Positions 11,470 through 22,550 of a DNA stretch of 64,000 nt are shown one piece after another. The first letter of the stretch is position 1. Every line of letters starts with the position of its first letter. The position numbers and the translations under genes were made by a program. This DNA comes from Phytophthora sp. 'mugwort' (lineage: Eukaryota; Oomycota; Peronosporomycetes; Peronosporales; Peronosporaceae). The notes below the pieces were generated by a model that had not been told where the DNA came from, made no database searches, and was given only the letters and a program-made list of their open reading frames with translations. The DNA lies in contig JAUCEF010000014.1 in the NCBI GenBank assembly GCA_033558025.1, positions 1,798,001 through 1,862,000 of the forward strand. Reading direction: 5' to 3'.

Positions 11470-12905
11470 ATGAGACCTGTCAGTCGCTGCTTGACGCTTC
11501 TTGTCACCGCACTCGTCGTCTCGGGCTCAACAGCAGGATCGACTGCCTGCCAGAACACTCTAAGCGGTTCGTACTCAAGCGCGGCCTTGGCATATCCGAA
11601 CCTCAAGTCGCAACTCGAGCTCATCGCGAAGCAGCAAGTCGCTCAATGGTACACTGATCGCGTCTCGGACGTGTCTTCGCTGGCCCAGTCTGTCGCCCTC
11701 CCGTTCTGTGACGAGGCAAACCAAGATGTCAACCCGCCCACCATTGTCGTCTACGGTTTACCTCAGAAAGATTGCGCCCACGGATTCTCGACCGCAGGAT
11801 CAAACGCGAACGCCAATGACTATCGCGTTTTCTTGCAGAAACTTGCTGACGCTGCTGGGAGCCGCCAAGTTGTGTATATCCTGGAACCCGACGCGATAGG
11901 TCTCCTGGCTGATGCTGGGTGTGGAAATGACAATAACTACGCCGCAAACCTCGGGATGGCGATGGACGTCCTTGCACAGAATCCCAACGCTGAAATATAC
12001 CTGGATGTGGGGTACTGGACGCTCTCCAGTGACGACGCGGCGGCAGCCGTCGCGAAAATTGTCAACGACGTGGACCCACACTGCAAGTCCAAAGGGATCG
12101 CGCTCAACACGTCCAACTACCGGTCGAACAAGGAAATGGCTGCAATTTGCGAGCGATTTGTCACGGCCAGTGGTAGGGACTACAAATGTATTGTTGATAC
12201 CTCCCGCAAGTACGTATTTCCGCTGTTTCTACTGGGGAATTGAAGATTCGCTAACCTTTTCATGGTAGTTTTGTGACCCCGACAAGCTCCGAGTGGTGCA
12301 ATGTGAACTCGGCTGGAATCGGCGAGGTCCCCACACGCAATACAGGTTCTAGCATCGTGAGTAGGTTCGTGTGGGTCAAGCCACCAGGTGAGAGTGATGG
12401 AGAATGCACCGGTCAGTCCGATCAGGCCCTTCGAGGACCCAATGCCGGCGACTTCTTCCGCGACCACTTTGTGCAGCTCTGGGACAATGGCGTGTTCGTT
12501 CAGAAGCTTGGAATGGCATCGATCAACACAGCTGTCAGCGTACAGAACTCCACCACGGGAACGGCTGAACCGTCTGAACAGGTTGTCACACAGAAAATCG
12601 AGATCACATCTTTGACAGCATTGGAGCTCTCAGATGACACCTTGGGTCGAGTGAACGCCGGCGACGAATGGTCTGATGAGGATGACGACGATAGTCATAC
12701 CACAACGACAGCCCCAACTGCCCCGACGCCGACGACATGGGTGCCTATAATAATTGATGTTGCGCCTCCTCATACTATGGTGGTAGTGGACGTACGTTCG
12801 GACGAGTACTCCGATGACGACCCAGATATTGACTTCACCAGTGTAGACGAGGACAGCACCGTCGAGTCCGTCGAGCGCATTCGCAAACACAAAGCGTGTG
12901 AGTAA
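11470..12905 (+). CDS. Secreted GH6 glycoside hydrolase (cellobiohydrolase/endoglucanase)
   Basis: Predicted to cleave beta-1,4-glucan with inversion, outside the cell. Two exons join in frame: 11470-12209 and 12269-12905, with a 59 bp GT-AG intron (12210-12268), giving 458 residues. Residues 1 to about 22 form a hydrophobic signal peptide. Family 6 motifs follow in order: IVVYGLPQKDCAHGFS (about residue 93), VVYILEPDAIGLLADAG, IYLDVGYW, IALNTSNY, CIVDTSR ending at the intron, then VWVKPPGESDGEC and GDFFRDHFVQLWDNG. The catalytic Asp regions are therefore present. After about residue 360 the chain becomes acidic and Thr/Pro-rich, with no cellulose-binding domain. Start chosen at the only Met in front of the signal peptide. 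Intact; probably a plant-cell-wall enzyme. Confidence 0.9.
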
Positions 12906-13145
12906 GTAAAACCGTTGTCAGGCCAACGTGTTGCCATACCAAGAAATAAAAGTGTATTTTAGATTTCAAATTTGTGCCAAATGTAGTGAACAAGCTGAAG
13001 ATAACCCTGCTCCGTCCCTCATGAGATTGTGCACAACTGAAACTACTTCCAGTCCTACGGACGTGCCATTCACCTATATCGCTGTCAAGCAGCCAAGTCA
13101 GCGTTCCTCTTTCTCTCATACTGCCCGGAGAAACAGACCACAACC

Positions 13146-14033
13146 ATGCAGCGCGAAGAGTGCATCTACAACTTGATCCCGAAGGTGCACGTGGAGCCTG
13201 TCAAGCCTGAACGATATCGCTCCAAGTTCGATCCACATGTCCAGCCGACAGGAAGCACCTTCGGTGTGCGTGGGAAGACCAAGCTAGAGGGAGCCAACCT
13301 CGGCGCAGCTCAAAGGGTGGAAAAGCCTGCCAGTGCTCGCGGCTTTGGTCGTTTACCGGCTAAACCTGATCCAAAATCTTTCACCCGCAAAGGTGAACGG
13401 AGCGCCACCGCCATCGTCTCGAAACAACGTGAGTGACTTAAATTTGTCCTATTGTGAAGCTCCTAGACGTACTAATCCGTTTGTGTCTGAGCTTTAGCGG
13501 GTAAGTTTAATTACTCGGGACCCACGAGGGCTCCTGTGGTGAAGAGGGATGACAAGCCCATAATGGGACTCAAATCGGCCAAGAACTTTGTCACTGCTAA
13601 CGCTGTCGAAACGATCCTGGCTGTACCGGGAAATCGCGCACGTGTGAAGAATGAACCCCCGCAATATGTCAAGAAAGAAGACTATGGCCAGGTCCCGCGG
13701 TACTTGGGTCAAGTAAAGGACGAGATTGAGCGCGAGAACTCGATGATTGAGGAATTTGTCCGGCAAAACCATAATTTGATGGAGGAAGATAGTCGCGATC
13801 GCGTTGAGCCCATGGACGAGAGCGAGCGACTGGCACTTGTAGACGCGCTTAAGTCTAAGTGGGATCACGTGAATACCAGGTACCAGAAGCTTTGTCACAA
13901 CGTCGTGTTCGACACACTGGGCAAGGTTCGGCGAAAAGAAACTTTCGAGAAAGAGCTTACTCAGCTCGAGAAAGACATCCAGTTGCTGGAAAAGGGTCAC
14001 GTCGTCATCAGTCAGAACAACGACCGCTACTGA
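13146..14033 (+). CDS. Enkurin-domain protein
   Basis: Two exons, 13146-13428 and 13498-14033, join in frame across a 69 bp GT-AG intron (13429-13497) to give 272 residues. The N-terminal half is basic with Pro/Arg-rich motifs. The middle contains KSAKNFVTANAVETIL, seen in enkurin relatives, and the C-terminal half holds the helical enkurin domain, with YGQVPRYLGQVKDEIE at its head and a long charged coiled coil to the end. Enkurins are microtubule-inner or adaptor proteins of motile cilia, which fits an organism with swimming zoospores. The stop lies about 120 bases from the convergent COMM-domain gene. Identification rests on motif memory. Confidence 0.75.
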
Positions 14034-14152
14034 GCTACCTCCACCTGAAAATACTCACGATGACCATTGTATCAGCAGCTTACCCAGTTGTAATAGCCCT
14101 TGGTTTAGGAATATATTGCCTCAAATCTTTTTCGTTCTCTTCCTTCCTGCTG

Positions 14153-14977
14153 TCACGTACTCGATCGGAGCTGAGAGGGCGTCCCAGCCACGAGCTTCTC
14201 CACCTCATTAGCCGCCTCTTGGATCTGATACACCAGCGACCGCAGTTCTTCCACAGAACATGAAATCACGACAGTCTGAAGCTCTGCGTCGCTGGCACGA
14301 GGTGTCTGCAGTTTCATCTGGACGAAGCACAGCGGCTCGTGGATGTTCCCAGCACTACTCGATCGTAGCACGTAGTCCAGTCTCCAGGACACTTCCACCA
14401 CATGAGCGAAGTCAAAGCCTACACAGCAGCAGAAGTTGCACAACAACAGCCAAACCTGTAAAAACCTTTCACCTTCCAGTAGAGCTCACATTCCGACTCA
14501 CCGGCGCTTTCCAGCACACGCTCTACACATGGCACCGACGTAACGAGTAACGGCAAGAGCTTCGCCTGCAGGTCTTCGTCTTCCACTCCAAGAGCGTAGA
14601 GCTGTTGGCTAAACAGGCACACAAGACACTCACATAATTAGTATCAAGTTAGAGACCTTTGATTATCTGTATCGCTTTTTCGGTTTGTACCGCTGTTCTG
14701 CCAAGGTCCGTGCCCCTCCATCTCTGGCAAGTGTTGTTATGATAGCACACATGGCTGCGAAGGCCTCGCTGTCGGCTACTGACGCCGTCTGTTCGGCGGC
14801 GTTTTGGGCGCTGCTCGTGTGCGTGAAGCTCTCAGTCAATTCAGAGGTTGCAGCGTTGGCAAGAGACTCCAGCGAGGTGGCGGATAATACAGAGAGGGAA
14901 TCTAGAGCGCGGCGATGCACCACACGCGTGTCGCCGCCAAGGAAAGATGCTGGATTGTCCGCGAAGCCGCCGGCCAT
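14153..14977 (-). CDS. COMM-domain protein, left copy
   Basis: Mirror copy of the gene at 21504-22328. Three exons on the minus strand, 14977-14691, 14608-14502 and 14418-14153, join in frame with GT-AG introns of 82 and 83 bases to give 219 residues. The N-terminal 95 residues are a helical, Ala/Ser-rich region. The C-terminal third has the COMM pattern: VSWRLDYVLRSS, then a beta-rich stretch, then SVEELRSLVYQIQEAANEVE. COMMD proteins act in the CCC/Commander complex in endosomal recycling. The ORF translations of both copies are identical. Which COMMD paralogue it is cannot be said. Confidence 0.75.
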
Positions 14978-15206
14978 GGTGACGCAGGTTTTGGATTTAG
15001 ATTGGAATGCGGAATCTCAAACTTGATATCCTCAGATCTGAGACCACAAATAATAAGATGCAAGTTGAAGTGGTCGAACCAATCAACGACAGGAACAAGT
15101 ATGGGGTCAAACACTTATGATTTTAACTCATAACGACACTCTGCTTTACGTGACTCGCATACGTGTTGATACTGGCTGGGTTAGTCCAGTTCGGCAAGAC
15201 TCGTGC

Positions 15207-15992
15207 TTAAGCATAGGAGACGGTGCTGGTGGAGTACTGGCAGAGCGATCCCGAGGGACCGGCGCCCAGCTTCTTGGGCTCGCCCGAAGTGGAGCCCTGC
15301 GACCACGCGCACACGTCCACCTTTTTGCCCTTGATCTTGATGTTCTCGAGCGTGGCCTGGTCGCCCCAGTTCTTGTTCACCGTCACGAGGCTCACTTTGC
15401 CGTTCACGGCGAGCACATTCTTGAGGCTCACGTTGCGCGACTTGCCGCCGCACGTGCCGCACGAACGGTAGAGCTTGCCGAAGTCCTGCGCGTAGAAGCC
15501 CTCGATGGAGACGGAGCCTAGGCCGTTGTGCTGGATGACCTTGTCATCGGCCGAGCGAGCGCCGCCGCCGATCACCTTGGTGACGCTGCTGGCCGAACCG
15601 CCCTTGATGCTCAATGCGTCCTCGCACACGTCCTCCCACCACACGTTCTGGATCGTGCAGCCGTTCTGCTCGCAGTGCACGCCCTCCATTTGGTCCTTGC
15701 CGATGATCACATTCTTGAGTGTGGCACCGGGTTCCACCATGAACACGGCCGTCTGCCACCCGCTCTCCTTCTGACCACCGCACTTGATGTTCGAGCGCGC
15801 GTACGTCTTCATGCCGCCGTCGAACGTCTGGCCCTTCTTGACCGTGTACGGCTCGTTCAGGTAGACTGTTCCCTTGCTGGCAGGCCACGATCCGGTCGGC
15901 ATGGGGGCGGCCTCCGAGCGCATGGAGGCGCCCGACGCGACGGCAGCTGTGGCGACGAACGCGACAGTGAAGACGGAGATGACGTTGACCAT
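15207..15992 (-). CDS. Secreted pectate lyase, family PL3, left copy
   Basis: Single-exon, 261-residue protein identical to the one at 20489-21274. It begins with a signal peptide of about 20 residues (VISVFTVAFVATAAVASGA). The body is a short parallel beta-helix enzyme of the PL3 type: repeated Gly/Asn turns, several Cys (for example CGGQKE, HCEQNGC, SCGTCGG) and the characteristic NVWWEDVCEDALSIKG segment near residue 120, with acidic residues expected to bind calcium. It would cut de-esterified pectin in plant cell walls by beta-elimination. PL3 enzymes are expanded in Phytophthora. Both copies look intact. Confidence 0.92.
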   Translation of the reverse strand: MVNVISVFTVAFVATAAVASGASMRSEAAPMPTGSWPASKGTVYLNEPYTVKKGQTFDGGMKTYARSNIKCGGQKESGWQTAVFMVEPGATLKNVIIGKDQMEGVHCEQNGCTIQNVWWEDVCEDALSIKGGSASSVTKVIGGGARSADDKVIQHNGLGSVSIEGFYAQDFGKLYRSCGTCGGKSRNVSLKNVLAVNGKVSLVTVNKNWGDQATLENIKIKGKKVDVCAWSQGSTSGEPKKLGAGPSGSLCQYSTSTVSYA

Positions 15993-17323
15993 GGTTGGAA
16001 GTACTGTAGTAGTAGCCGAAGAGGAAGGAGGTGGTTGCTAGGTTGCTTGGGTGCCGGTCGCTTGATGCGAAGAGCGCGAATTGACTAATGAGGTGGGGTG
16101 GCGACTGCGCAGCGAGAGGTATCAACCGGTCAGGTTGTTGTCGAGGTGCAACCAGCAGTTTATCAACCACCGACTCGTCAATACGAGCGCGACAAATCGT
16201 CGTCGAAATCCGTTACCATGAACGCCTGCTCCTGGATGCCAGATGCAACGGCGGCGCCAGCAATAGAGAGAGTTAGCTGGATCAGGTGATTTCTGTACAC
16301 GAAAAAAAAAACATAAAGATTACTACTGCATCTGTCCGCCGCATGGTCCTGACTTGCCTGCTTGATGTCCATTCGTACGGTTCGTCCATACGAGAAGGCG
16401 ACCCGCCCTTCCGGCGACAAGGATCATTAATCTTTGACGCCGGCGAATTTGTTAGCATTCATGTATAAACCAGTTGCAGACCCGTATCTCGTACAGCTTG
16501 AGACATCGAGTTGTGTCTGCCATGCGCTAAGATGCACGCGCAACTTTGCAAGATCGAATACCGCCTGGCGATCCATGCCTCAGCGATGTGCACCGGGTGG
16601 CGACTACAGCAACCCCGCCAGTTCGCGTGGACAGCGCCGTCCAGACAGCAAAAAAAACGGACAGCGAAACGATCGGTCGATCGCCGTCGACCGCAGTGAT
16701 ATCGCCCCGGCAGCTGGTTCAAATGAACGCCGGCGTGTGAGTGAACAATGACGCGTTGGGTGATTCGAGTAGAATTCGAGAGTCCAACTAGTGAAGGTTC
16801 TTGTCTAGATATCAGCAAGCGTCGTGCAAGGCTAGTTGTGGAACCCTAGACTATTTGTGTCCGATGGTCGAGTGACTAAAAGCCTCGAGGTAGCAACCTA
16901 GCAACTTCAACAAATACGAAATTGCCACCCGAAAGCGTCTCCGTCGTCGTGACCTAGCAGTAACAATAGGGGGTCTGCGCGAAAGGTTCTAGGCAAATAG
17001 ACGCAAACGCGTGCAATGACAATTCGCTCGAAGCAATTTGTCGTGTGTGTGTGAGTGAGCCCAGCTTGATTTAAATGAACAAGATATTGTAATTAACGTA
17101 TATGCAAACCATCTTTTTGTTTCCAAAAATCAAGCCGGTAGCTGTCGGGGGTTAACAGGAGCAGGATTTCCAAATCTACGATGGTAATCGTCCGTAAAAG
17201 TCCCTCACCCCATACCATTACGGAGGGCATTGGATCTGAGGGATCTTTTCAATGGTCTCGGTATACAAACAGTAAGTGTAATATGTGCTATGCAGAGCGA
17301 CATGCAAGGGTACGTGCTCCCTG
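15993..17323. other. Non-coding inner part of the left arm
   Basis: This 1.3 kb between the pectate lyase start and the inner breakpoint holds only small ORFs on both strands, mirrored at 19158-20488. Their codon use looks random. The first 100 bases next to the pectate lyase are the likely promoter. The innermost stretch is AT-rich with a short GT run near 17043. I see no gene here. Confidence 0.5.
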
Positions 17324-19157
17324 CAGAGTTTCAAAAATAATCATGGGATACGGAGAGAGGGGGTGCTTTCCCATATCCATAGGATAGGGACCATATTCCC
17401 TCAATGGAAAGCTACGATGTATTGTTGACCTACAGAAAAGCTTCGTCTATCAAACTCTGTTGCCGCGTACGTTTACGAGTCTGCTCTGCATGAAGCATCG
17501 TTTGGACGACTGCGACCTCGTTCCCGAGGTCTTTGTTGAAACGAAGAAACACGATGAGTTCCAGCGTCGTTGGGAGCATCGCCCTGCGGTGGTCGCTAAA
17601 GACTCGGCCAGCTAGAGAAAACAATCTCTCGACGTCTATAGGCGGTATCCAGTCCATGTTCACATACGCGGCCTCCGTTGCCACGCGCTCTTCCTCTAAA
17701 ACCGCGTCACCAAAACTGAGTTGCGCGGCGCTGGTCGTAATGGTCAGATCGTCTTCAGAGAAATGTAGAAAACGTTTAACCGCCCGCTTCTCGCCCTTTG
17801 ACAAATCGTGCTCGCGGCCACCTTGAAGCTTCACAAGACCGTTTTCGAAGTCGGGGAAGGACACGACCCTTGCACCGGGCGCAAGATGAGTATTGCAGGT
17901 CCCCTCTTCTTCGAACTCTTCTAGAAGCCAAACAGAACTCGGGTGTTTCGTAGCGTGCTGTCTTCAGCCCGTTGAAGCTTCATGTTCACAGACTGAAACT
18001 TCTTCAGATCATCATAAAGCGCTTCGATTTTCACCATTTCCTGGGGAGTAGTTAGCAGGGGAGTCAGATCAGCATTTAGACTATCGAGATGAGGCACCAT
18101 CGCCTTGAACCTCTTCAGCATCTCGAATGTGCTCGACCAACGCGTCACGTTGTTCACGACAGGCTGGGGGTACGCGATCTTGCGCAAAATAGTTCTCTGC
18201 TTTGACGTCCGCAAGTAACGCATCAGTGTCTCCACTTTGTCCACTCCTTCGTAGTACAGTGCCAGATGCTGTCCACCGCCAGGTTGAGGCGGTGGCTAGC
18301 GCAACCGATGAGTGGCAGCTTCGCTTTCTGCCCGACACTTCCATTGACACTCGCGTTTCCCGCGAGAGAACACAACTGGCTCACATCGATGCCGTATTTG
18401 TCCAGCGCTTCGTCGAACGATTCAATGATAGCATCGGCGTCAAACAGCTTCTTCGAGGCGTCGAAAAAAGTTTTGGGTCGATAGGCTGCAAAGAGAGCAG
18501 GAGCGTCTCACGCGCGCATGGCGTTGTCGTAGCACCTGACGTGGGAGTCACCGTAATGACAGCTACAAAGTGGTATCCTGCCGCAGACCATGCATCAAAG
18601 AGATGCCCTATTCGCTTGCCTTGTAGCTTCTCAGTGATCCGAGTTTCCAGCGAGCTCGAAAGACCTGACATGCCTTTGAGGAGTGTAGAAGAAGATAATT
18701 TATCCAAGGTGGTGTTCCTGCGCACCAACGCTTGCTCGCAGAATGACAGCTCGCGGTTCTCCATCACCACCCACTCGATCCACCCAAACATCGTCTTGGC
18801 CGCGGGGCTGACGCCGACGAACACGCAACGCTCGATGCCATACCTCTGCACTTGGCGAAACGCGTCGTTCACAGCGGCAGTCGTGTGGGAGCGATAGAGG
18901 TTAGTGTACCCTTTGCCCCTTGCTGTGTACACCTAGTATGTCACAAGTGGCAGATGTAGCTCGAGCCCGTCCCCTTCTCAAAGAGGGCATCAACTACATC
19001 CTTGTTGGAGGCACAGAAGTTCGGCACGGGCATGATTGGGGAGCGGCGAAAACGACGATAGATGACGGTTTGGAAGCAAATGTTTGAGTGAGGTCTTGCA
19101 ACGAATGCGCTGCTGTGTTGGCAGCGCAAGACCGTCTACAGGCTCGGTGATGGCGCA
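17324..19157 (-). mobile_element. hAT-derived spacer between the inverted arms
   Basis: The 1834 bp between the arms is almost wholly a decayed hAT transposase gene read on the minus strand. The spacer begins right at the left-arm breakpoint with CAGAGTTTC, which resembles a hAT terminus. I could not find the matching inverted end at the other side, so the boundaries of the transposon remain uncertain. Confidence 0.6.
17430..19035 (-). pseudogene. Decayed hAT transposase
   Basis: Read from about 19035 down, the fragments follow hAT order. A BED-like zinc finger region (GTGSSYICHLC, then AKGYTNLYRSH) lies near 18980-18890. The region IFGW-like MFGWIEWVVMENRELSFCE follows near 18795-18740, then FDAWSAAGYHFVAV. 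A middle part sits at 18244-17921 (NNVTRWSSTFEMLKRF). The C-terminal dimerisation domain (DVERLFSLAGRVFSDHRRAM) is near 17600. Frameshifts near 18380 and 17920 and a stop near 18930 break it. The hAT dimerisation motif makes the family assignment firm. Confidence 0.8.
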
Positions 19158-20488
19158 CAGGGAGCACGTACCCTTGCATGTCGCTCTGCATAGCACACAT
19201 TACACTTACTGTTTGTATACCGAGACCATTGAAAAGATCCCTCAGATCCAATGCCCTCCGTAATGGTATGGGGTGAGGGACTTTTACGGACGATTACCAT
19301 CGTAGATTTGGAAATCCTGCTCCTGTTAACCCCCGACAGCTACCGGCTTGATTTTTGGAAACAAAAAGATGGTTTGCATATACGTTAATTACAATATCTT
19401 GTTCATTTAAATCAAGCTGGGCTCACTCACACACACACGACAAATTGCTTCGAGCGAATTGTCATTGCACGCGTTTGCGTCTATTTGCCTAGAACCTTTC
19501 GCGCAGACCCCCTATTGTTACTGCTAGGTCACGACGACGGAGACGCTTTCGGGTGGCAATTTCGTATTTGTTGAAGTTGCTAGGTTGCTACCTCGAGGCT
19601 TTTAGTCACTCGACCATCGGACACAAATAGTCTAGGGTTCCACAACTAGCCTTGCACGACGCTTGCTGATATCTAGACAAGAACCTTCACTAGTTGGACT
19701 CTCGAATTCTACTCGAATCACCCAACGCGTCATTGTTCACTCACACGCCGGCGTTCATTTGAACCAGCTGCCGGGGCGATATCACTGCGGTCGACGGCGA
19801 TCGACCGATCGTTTCGCTGTCCGTTTTTTTTGCTGTCTGGACGGCGCTGTCCACGCGAACTGGCGGGGTTGCTGTAGTCGCCACCCGGTGCACATCGCTG
19901 AGGCATGGATCGCCAGGCGGTATTCGATCTTGCAAAGTTGCGCGTGCATCTTAGCGCATGGCAGACACAACTCGATGTCTCAAGCTGTACGAGATACGGG
20001 TCTGCAACTGGTTTATACATGAATGCTAACAAATTCGCCGGCGTCAAAGATTAATGATCCTTGTCGCCGGAAGGGCGGGTCGCCTTCTCGTATGGACGAA
20101 CCGTACGAATGGACATCAAGCAGGCAAGTCAGGACCATGCGGCGGACAGATGCAGTAGTAATCTTTATGTTTTTTTTTTCGTGTACAGAAATCACCTGAT
20201 CCAGCTAACTCTCTCTATTGCTGGCGCCGCCGTTGCATCTGGCATCCAGGAGCAGGCGTTCATGGTAACGGATTTCGACGACGATTTGTCGCGCTCGTAT
20301 TGACGAGTCGGTGGTTGATAAACTGCTGGTTGCACCTCGACAACAACCTGACCGGTTGATACCTCTCGCTGCGCAGTCGCCACCCCACCTCATTAGTCAA
20401 TTCGCGCTCTTCGCATCAAGCGACCGGCACCCAAGCAACCTAGCAACCACCTCCTTCCTCTTCGGCTACTACTACAGTACTTCCAACC

Positions 20489-21274
20489 ATGGTCAACGTC
20501 ATCTCCGTCTTCACTGTCGCGTTCGTCGCCACAGCTGCCGTCGCGTCGGGCGCCTCCATGCGCTCGGAGGCCGCCCCCATGCCGACCGGATCGTGGCCTG
20601 CCAGCAAGGGAACAGTCTACCTGAACGAGCCGTACACGGTCAAGAAGGGCCAGACGTTCGACGGCGGCATGAAGACGTACGCGCGCTCGAACATCAAGTG
20701 CGGTGGTCAGAAGGAGAGCGGGTGGCAGACGGCCGTGTTCATGGTGGAACCCGGTGCCACACTCAAGAATGTGATCATCGGCAAGGACCAAATGGAGGGC
20801 GTGCACTGCGAGCAGAACGGCTGCACGATCCAGAACGTGTGGTGGGAGGACGTGTGCGAGGACGCATTGAGCATCAAGGGCGGTTCGGCCAGCAGCGTCA
20901 CCAAGGTGATCGGCGGCGGCGCTCGCTCGGCCGATGACAAGGTCATCCAGCACAACGGCCTAGGCTCCGTCTCCATCGAGGGCTTCTACGCGCAGGACTT
21001 CGGCAAGCTCTACCGTTCGTGCGGCACGTGCGGCGGCAAGTCGCGCAACGTGAGCCTCAAGAATGTGCTCGCCGTGAACGGCAAAGTGAGCCTCGTGACG
21101 GTGAACAAGAACTGGGGCGACCAGGCCACGCTCGAGAACATCAAGATCAAGGGCAAAAAGGTGGACGTGTGCGCGTGGTCGCAGGGCTCCACTTCGGGCG
21201 AGCCCAAGAAGCTGGGCGCCGGTCCCTCGGGATCGCTCTGCCAGTACTCCACCAGCACCGTCTCCTATGCTTAA
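20489..21274 (+). CDS. Secreted pectate lyase, family PL3, right copy
   Basis: Identical in protein sequence to the left copy at 15207-15992: 261 residues, signal peptide, Cys-rich beta-helix with NVWWEDVCEDALSIKG, no intron. It lies on the plus strand, 229 bases upstream of the right COMM-domain gene. Having two identical copies in head-to-head orientation could double the dose, or reflect recent gene conversion between the arms. The sequence upstream (20304-20488) is also identical to the left copy, so promoters should be equal. Confidence 0.92.
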   Translation: MVNVISVFTVAFVATAAVASGASMRSEAAPMPTGSWPASKGTVYLNEPYTVKKGQTFDGGMKTYARSNIKCGGQKESGWQTAVFMVEPGATLKNVIIGKDQMEGVHCEQNGCTIQNVWWEDVCEDALSIKGGSASSVTKVIGGGARSADDKVIQHNGLGSVSIEGFYAQDFGKLYRSCGTCGGKSRNVSLKNVLAVNGKVSLVTVNKNWGDQATLENIKIKGKKVDVCAWSQGSTSGEPKKLGAGPSGSLCQYSTSTVSYA

Positions 21275-21503
21275 GCACGAGTCTTGCCGAACTGGACTAA
21301 CCCAGCCAGTATCAACACGTATGCGAGTCACGTAAAGCAGAGTGTCGTTATGAGTTAAAATCATAAGTGTTTGACCCCATACTTGTTCCTGTCGTTGATT
21401 GGTTCGACCACTTCAACTTGCATCTTATTATTTGTGGTCTCAGATCTGAGGATATCAAGTTTGAGATTCCGCATTCCAATCTAAATCCAAAACCTGCGTC
21501 ACC

Positions 21504-22328
21504 ATGGCCGGCGGCTTCGCGGACAATCCAGCATCTTTCCTTGGCGGCGACACGCGTGTGGTGCATCGCCGCGCTCTAGATTCCCTCTCTGTATTATCCG
21601 CCACCTCGCTGGAGTCTCTTGCCAACGCTGCAACCTCTGAATTGACTGAGAGCTTCACGCACACGAGCAGCGCCCAAAACGCCGCCGAACAGACGGCGTC
21701 AGTAGCCGACAGCGAGGCCTTCGCAGCCATGTGTGCTATCATAACAACACTTGCCAGAGATGGAGGGGCACGGACCTTGGCAGAACAGCGGTACAAACCG
21801 AAAAAGCGATACAGATAATCAAAGGTCTCTAACTTGATACTAATTATGTGAGTGTCTTGTGTGCCTGTTTAGCCAACAGCTCTACGCTCTTGGAGTGGAA
21901 GACGAAGACCTGCAGGCGAAGCTCTTGCCGTTACTCGTTACGTCGGTGCCATGTGTAGAGCGTGTGCTGGAAAGCGCCGGTGAGTCGGAATGTGAGCTCT
22001 ACTGGAAGGTGAAAGGTTTTTACAGGTTTGGCTGTTGTTGTGCAACTTCTGCTGCTGTGTAGGCTTTGACTTCGCTCATGTGGTGGAAGTGTCCTGGAGA
22101 CTGGACTACGTGCTACGATCGAGTAGTGCTGGGAACATCCACGAGCCGCTGTGCTTCGTCCAGATGAAACTGCAGACACCTCGTGCCAGCGACGCAGAGC
22201 TTCAGACTGTCGTGATTTCATGTTCTGTGGAAGAACTGCGGTCGCTGGTGTATCAGATCCAAGAGGCGGCTAATGAGGTGGAGAAGCTCGTGGCTGGGAC
22301 GCCCTCTCAGCTCCGATCGAGTACGTGA
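21504..22328 (+). CDS. COMM-domain protein, right copy
   Basis: Three exons, 21504-21790, 21873-21979 and 22063-22328, join in frame (introns GTACAA...TTTAG and GTGAGT...TGTAG) to give 219 residues. The C-terminal COMM domain starts at the third exon (FAHVVEVSW) and ends with SVEELRSLVYQIQEAANEVEKL. The Met at 21504 sits in a good context (CACCATGG). A GCATTCCAAT stretch at 21471 resembles the oomycete initiator but is only weak evidence. Identical to the left copy at 14153-14977. Confidence 0.75.
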
Positions 22329-22550
22329 CAGCAGGAAGGAAGAGAACGGAAGAGATCTGAGCAAGTGGCAATATATTCCTAAACGAAGGATTAGAACGGC
22401 TGTGCTGCTTGAACAATGGTCATCATGGGTGCGCCGTTGGCGGTACATGTAGCACATTGTTCTGACGACTAAAACGCTTGACCAATCAGATGATTTCCCA
22501 TAATGTTGCTTATAGCTGTTATCCTACAAACTGTCAGCTGAACGTAGTTA

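Larger units (their letters stand above)
14056..17323. repeat. Left arm of a large inverted duplication
   Basis: The sequence is the reverse complement of 19158 to about 22427, and paired positions add up to 36481. From 14132 inward to 17323 I found only one difference (17283). Outside 14132 the match drops to roughly three-quarters identity with a 6-base gap, and it fades near 14056. The arm carries a COMM-domain gene, a pectate lyase gene and 1.3 kb of apparently non-coding sequence. Confidence 0.95.
19158..22427. repeat. Right arm of the large inverted duplication
   Basis: Reverse complement of 14056-17323; see the left arm. The core 19158-22349 is near-identical to its partner, while 22350-22427 is diverged. 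Inner edge at 19158 (CAGGGAGCACGTA), where the left arm instead runs into the spacer. Confidence 0.95.

Noticed and set aside
15528..16088. A 186-residue ORF opposite the pectate lyase (and its mirror at 20393-20953)
   Set aside because: It lies antisense within a well-supported gene of high third-position G+C, which keeps the opposite frame open by chance.
19663..20022. 119-residue ORF in both arms (mirror 16459-16818)
   Set aside because: Composition looks random, no family features, and another ORF of similar length overlaps it on the other strand.
20061..20303. Possible small gene upstream of the right pectate lyase, with a plausible splice acceptor near 20189
   Set aside because: I could not find a donor that keeps frame with the protein-like tail; left as non-coding, but worth checking with RNA data.
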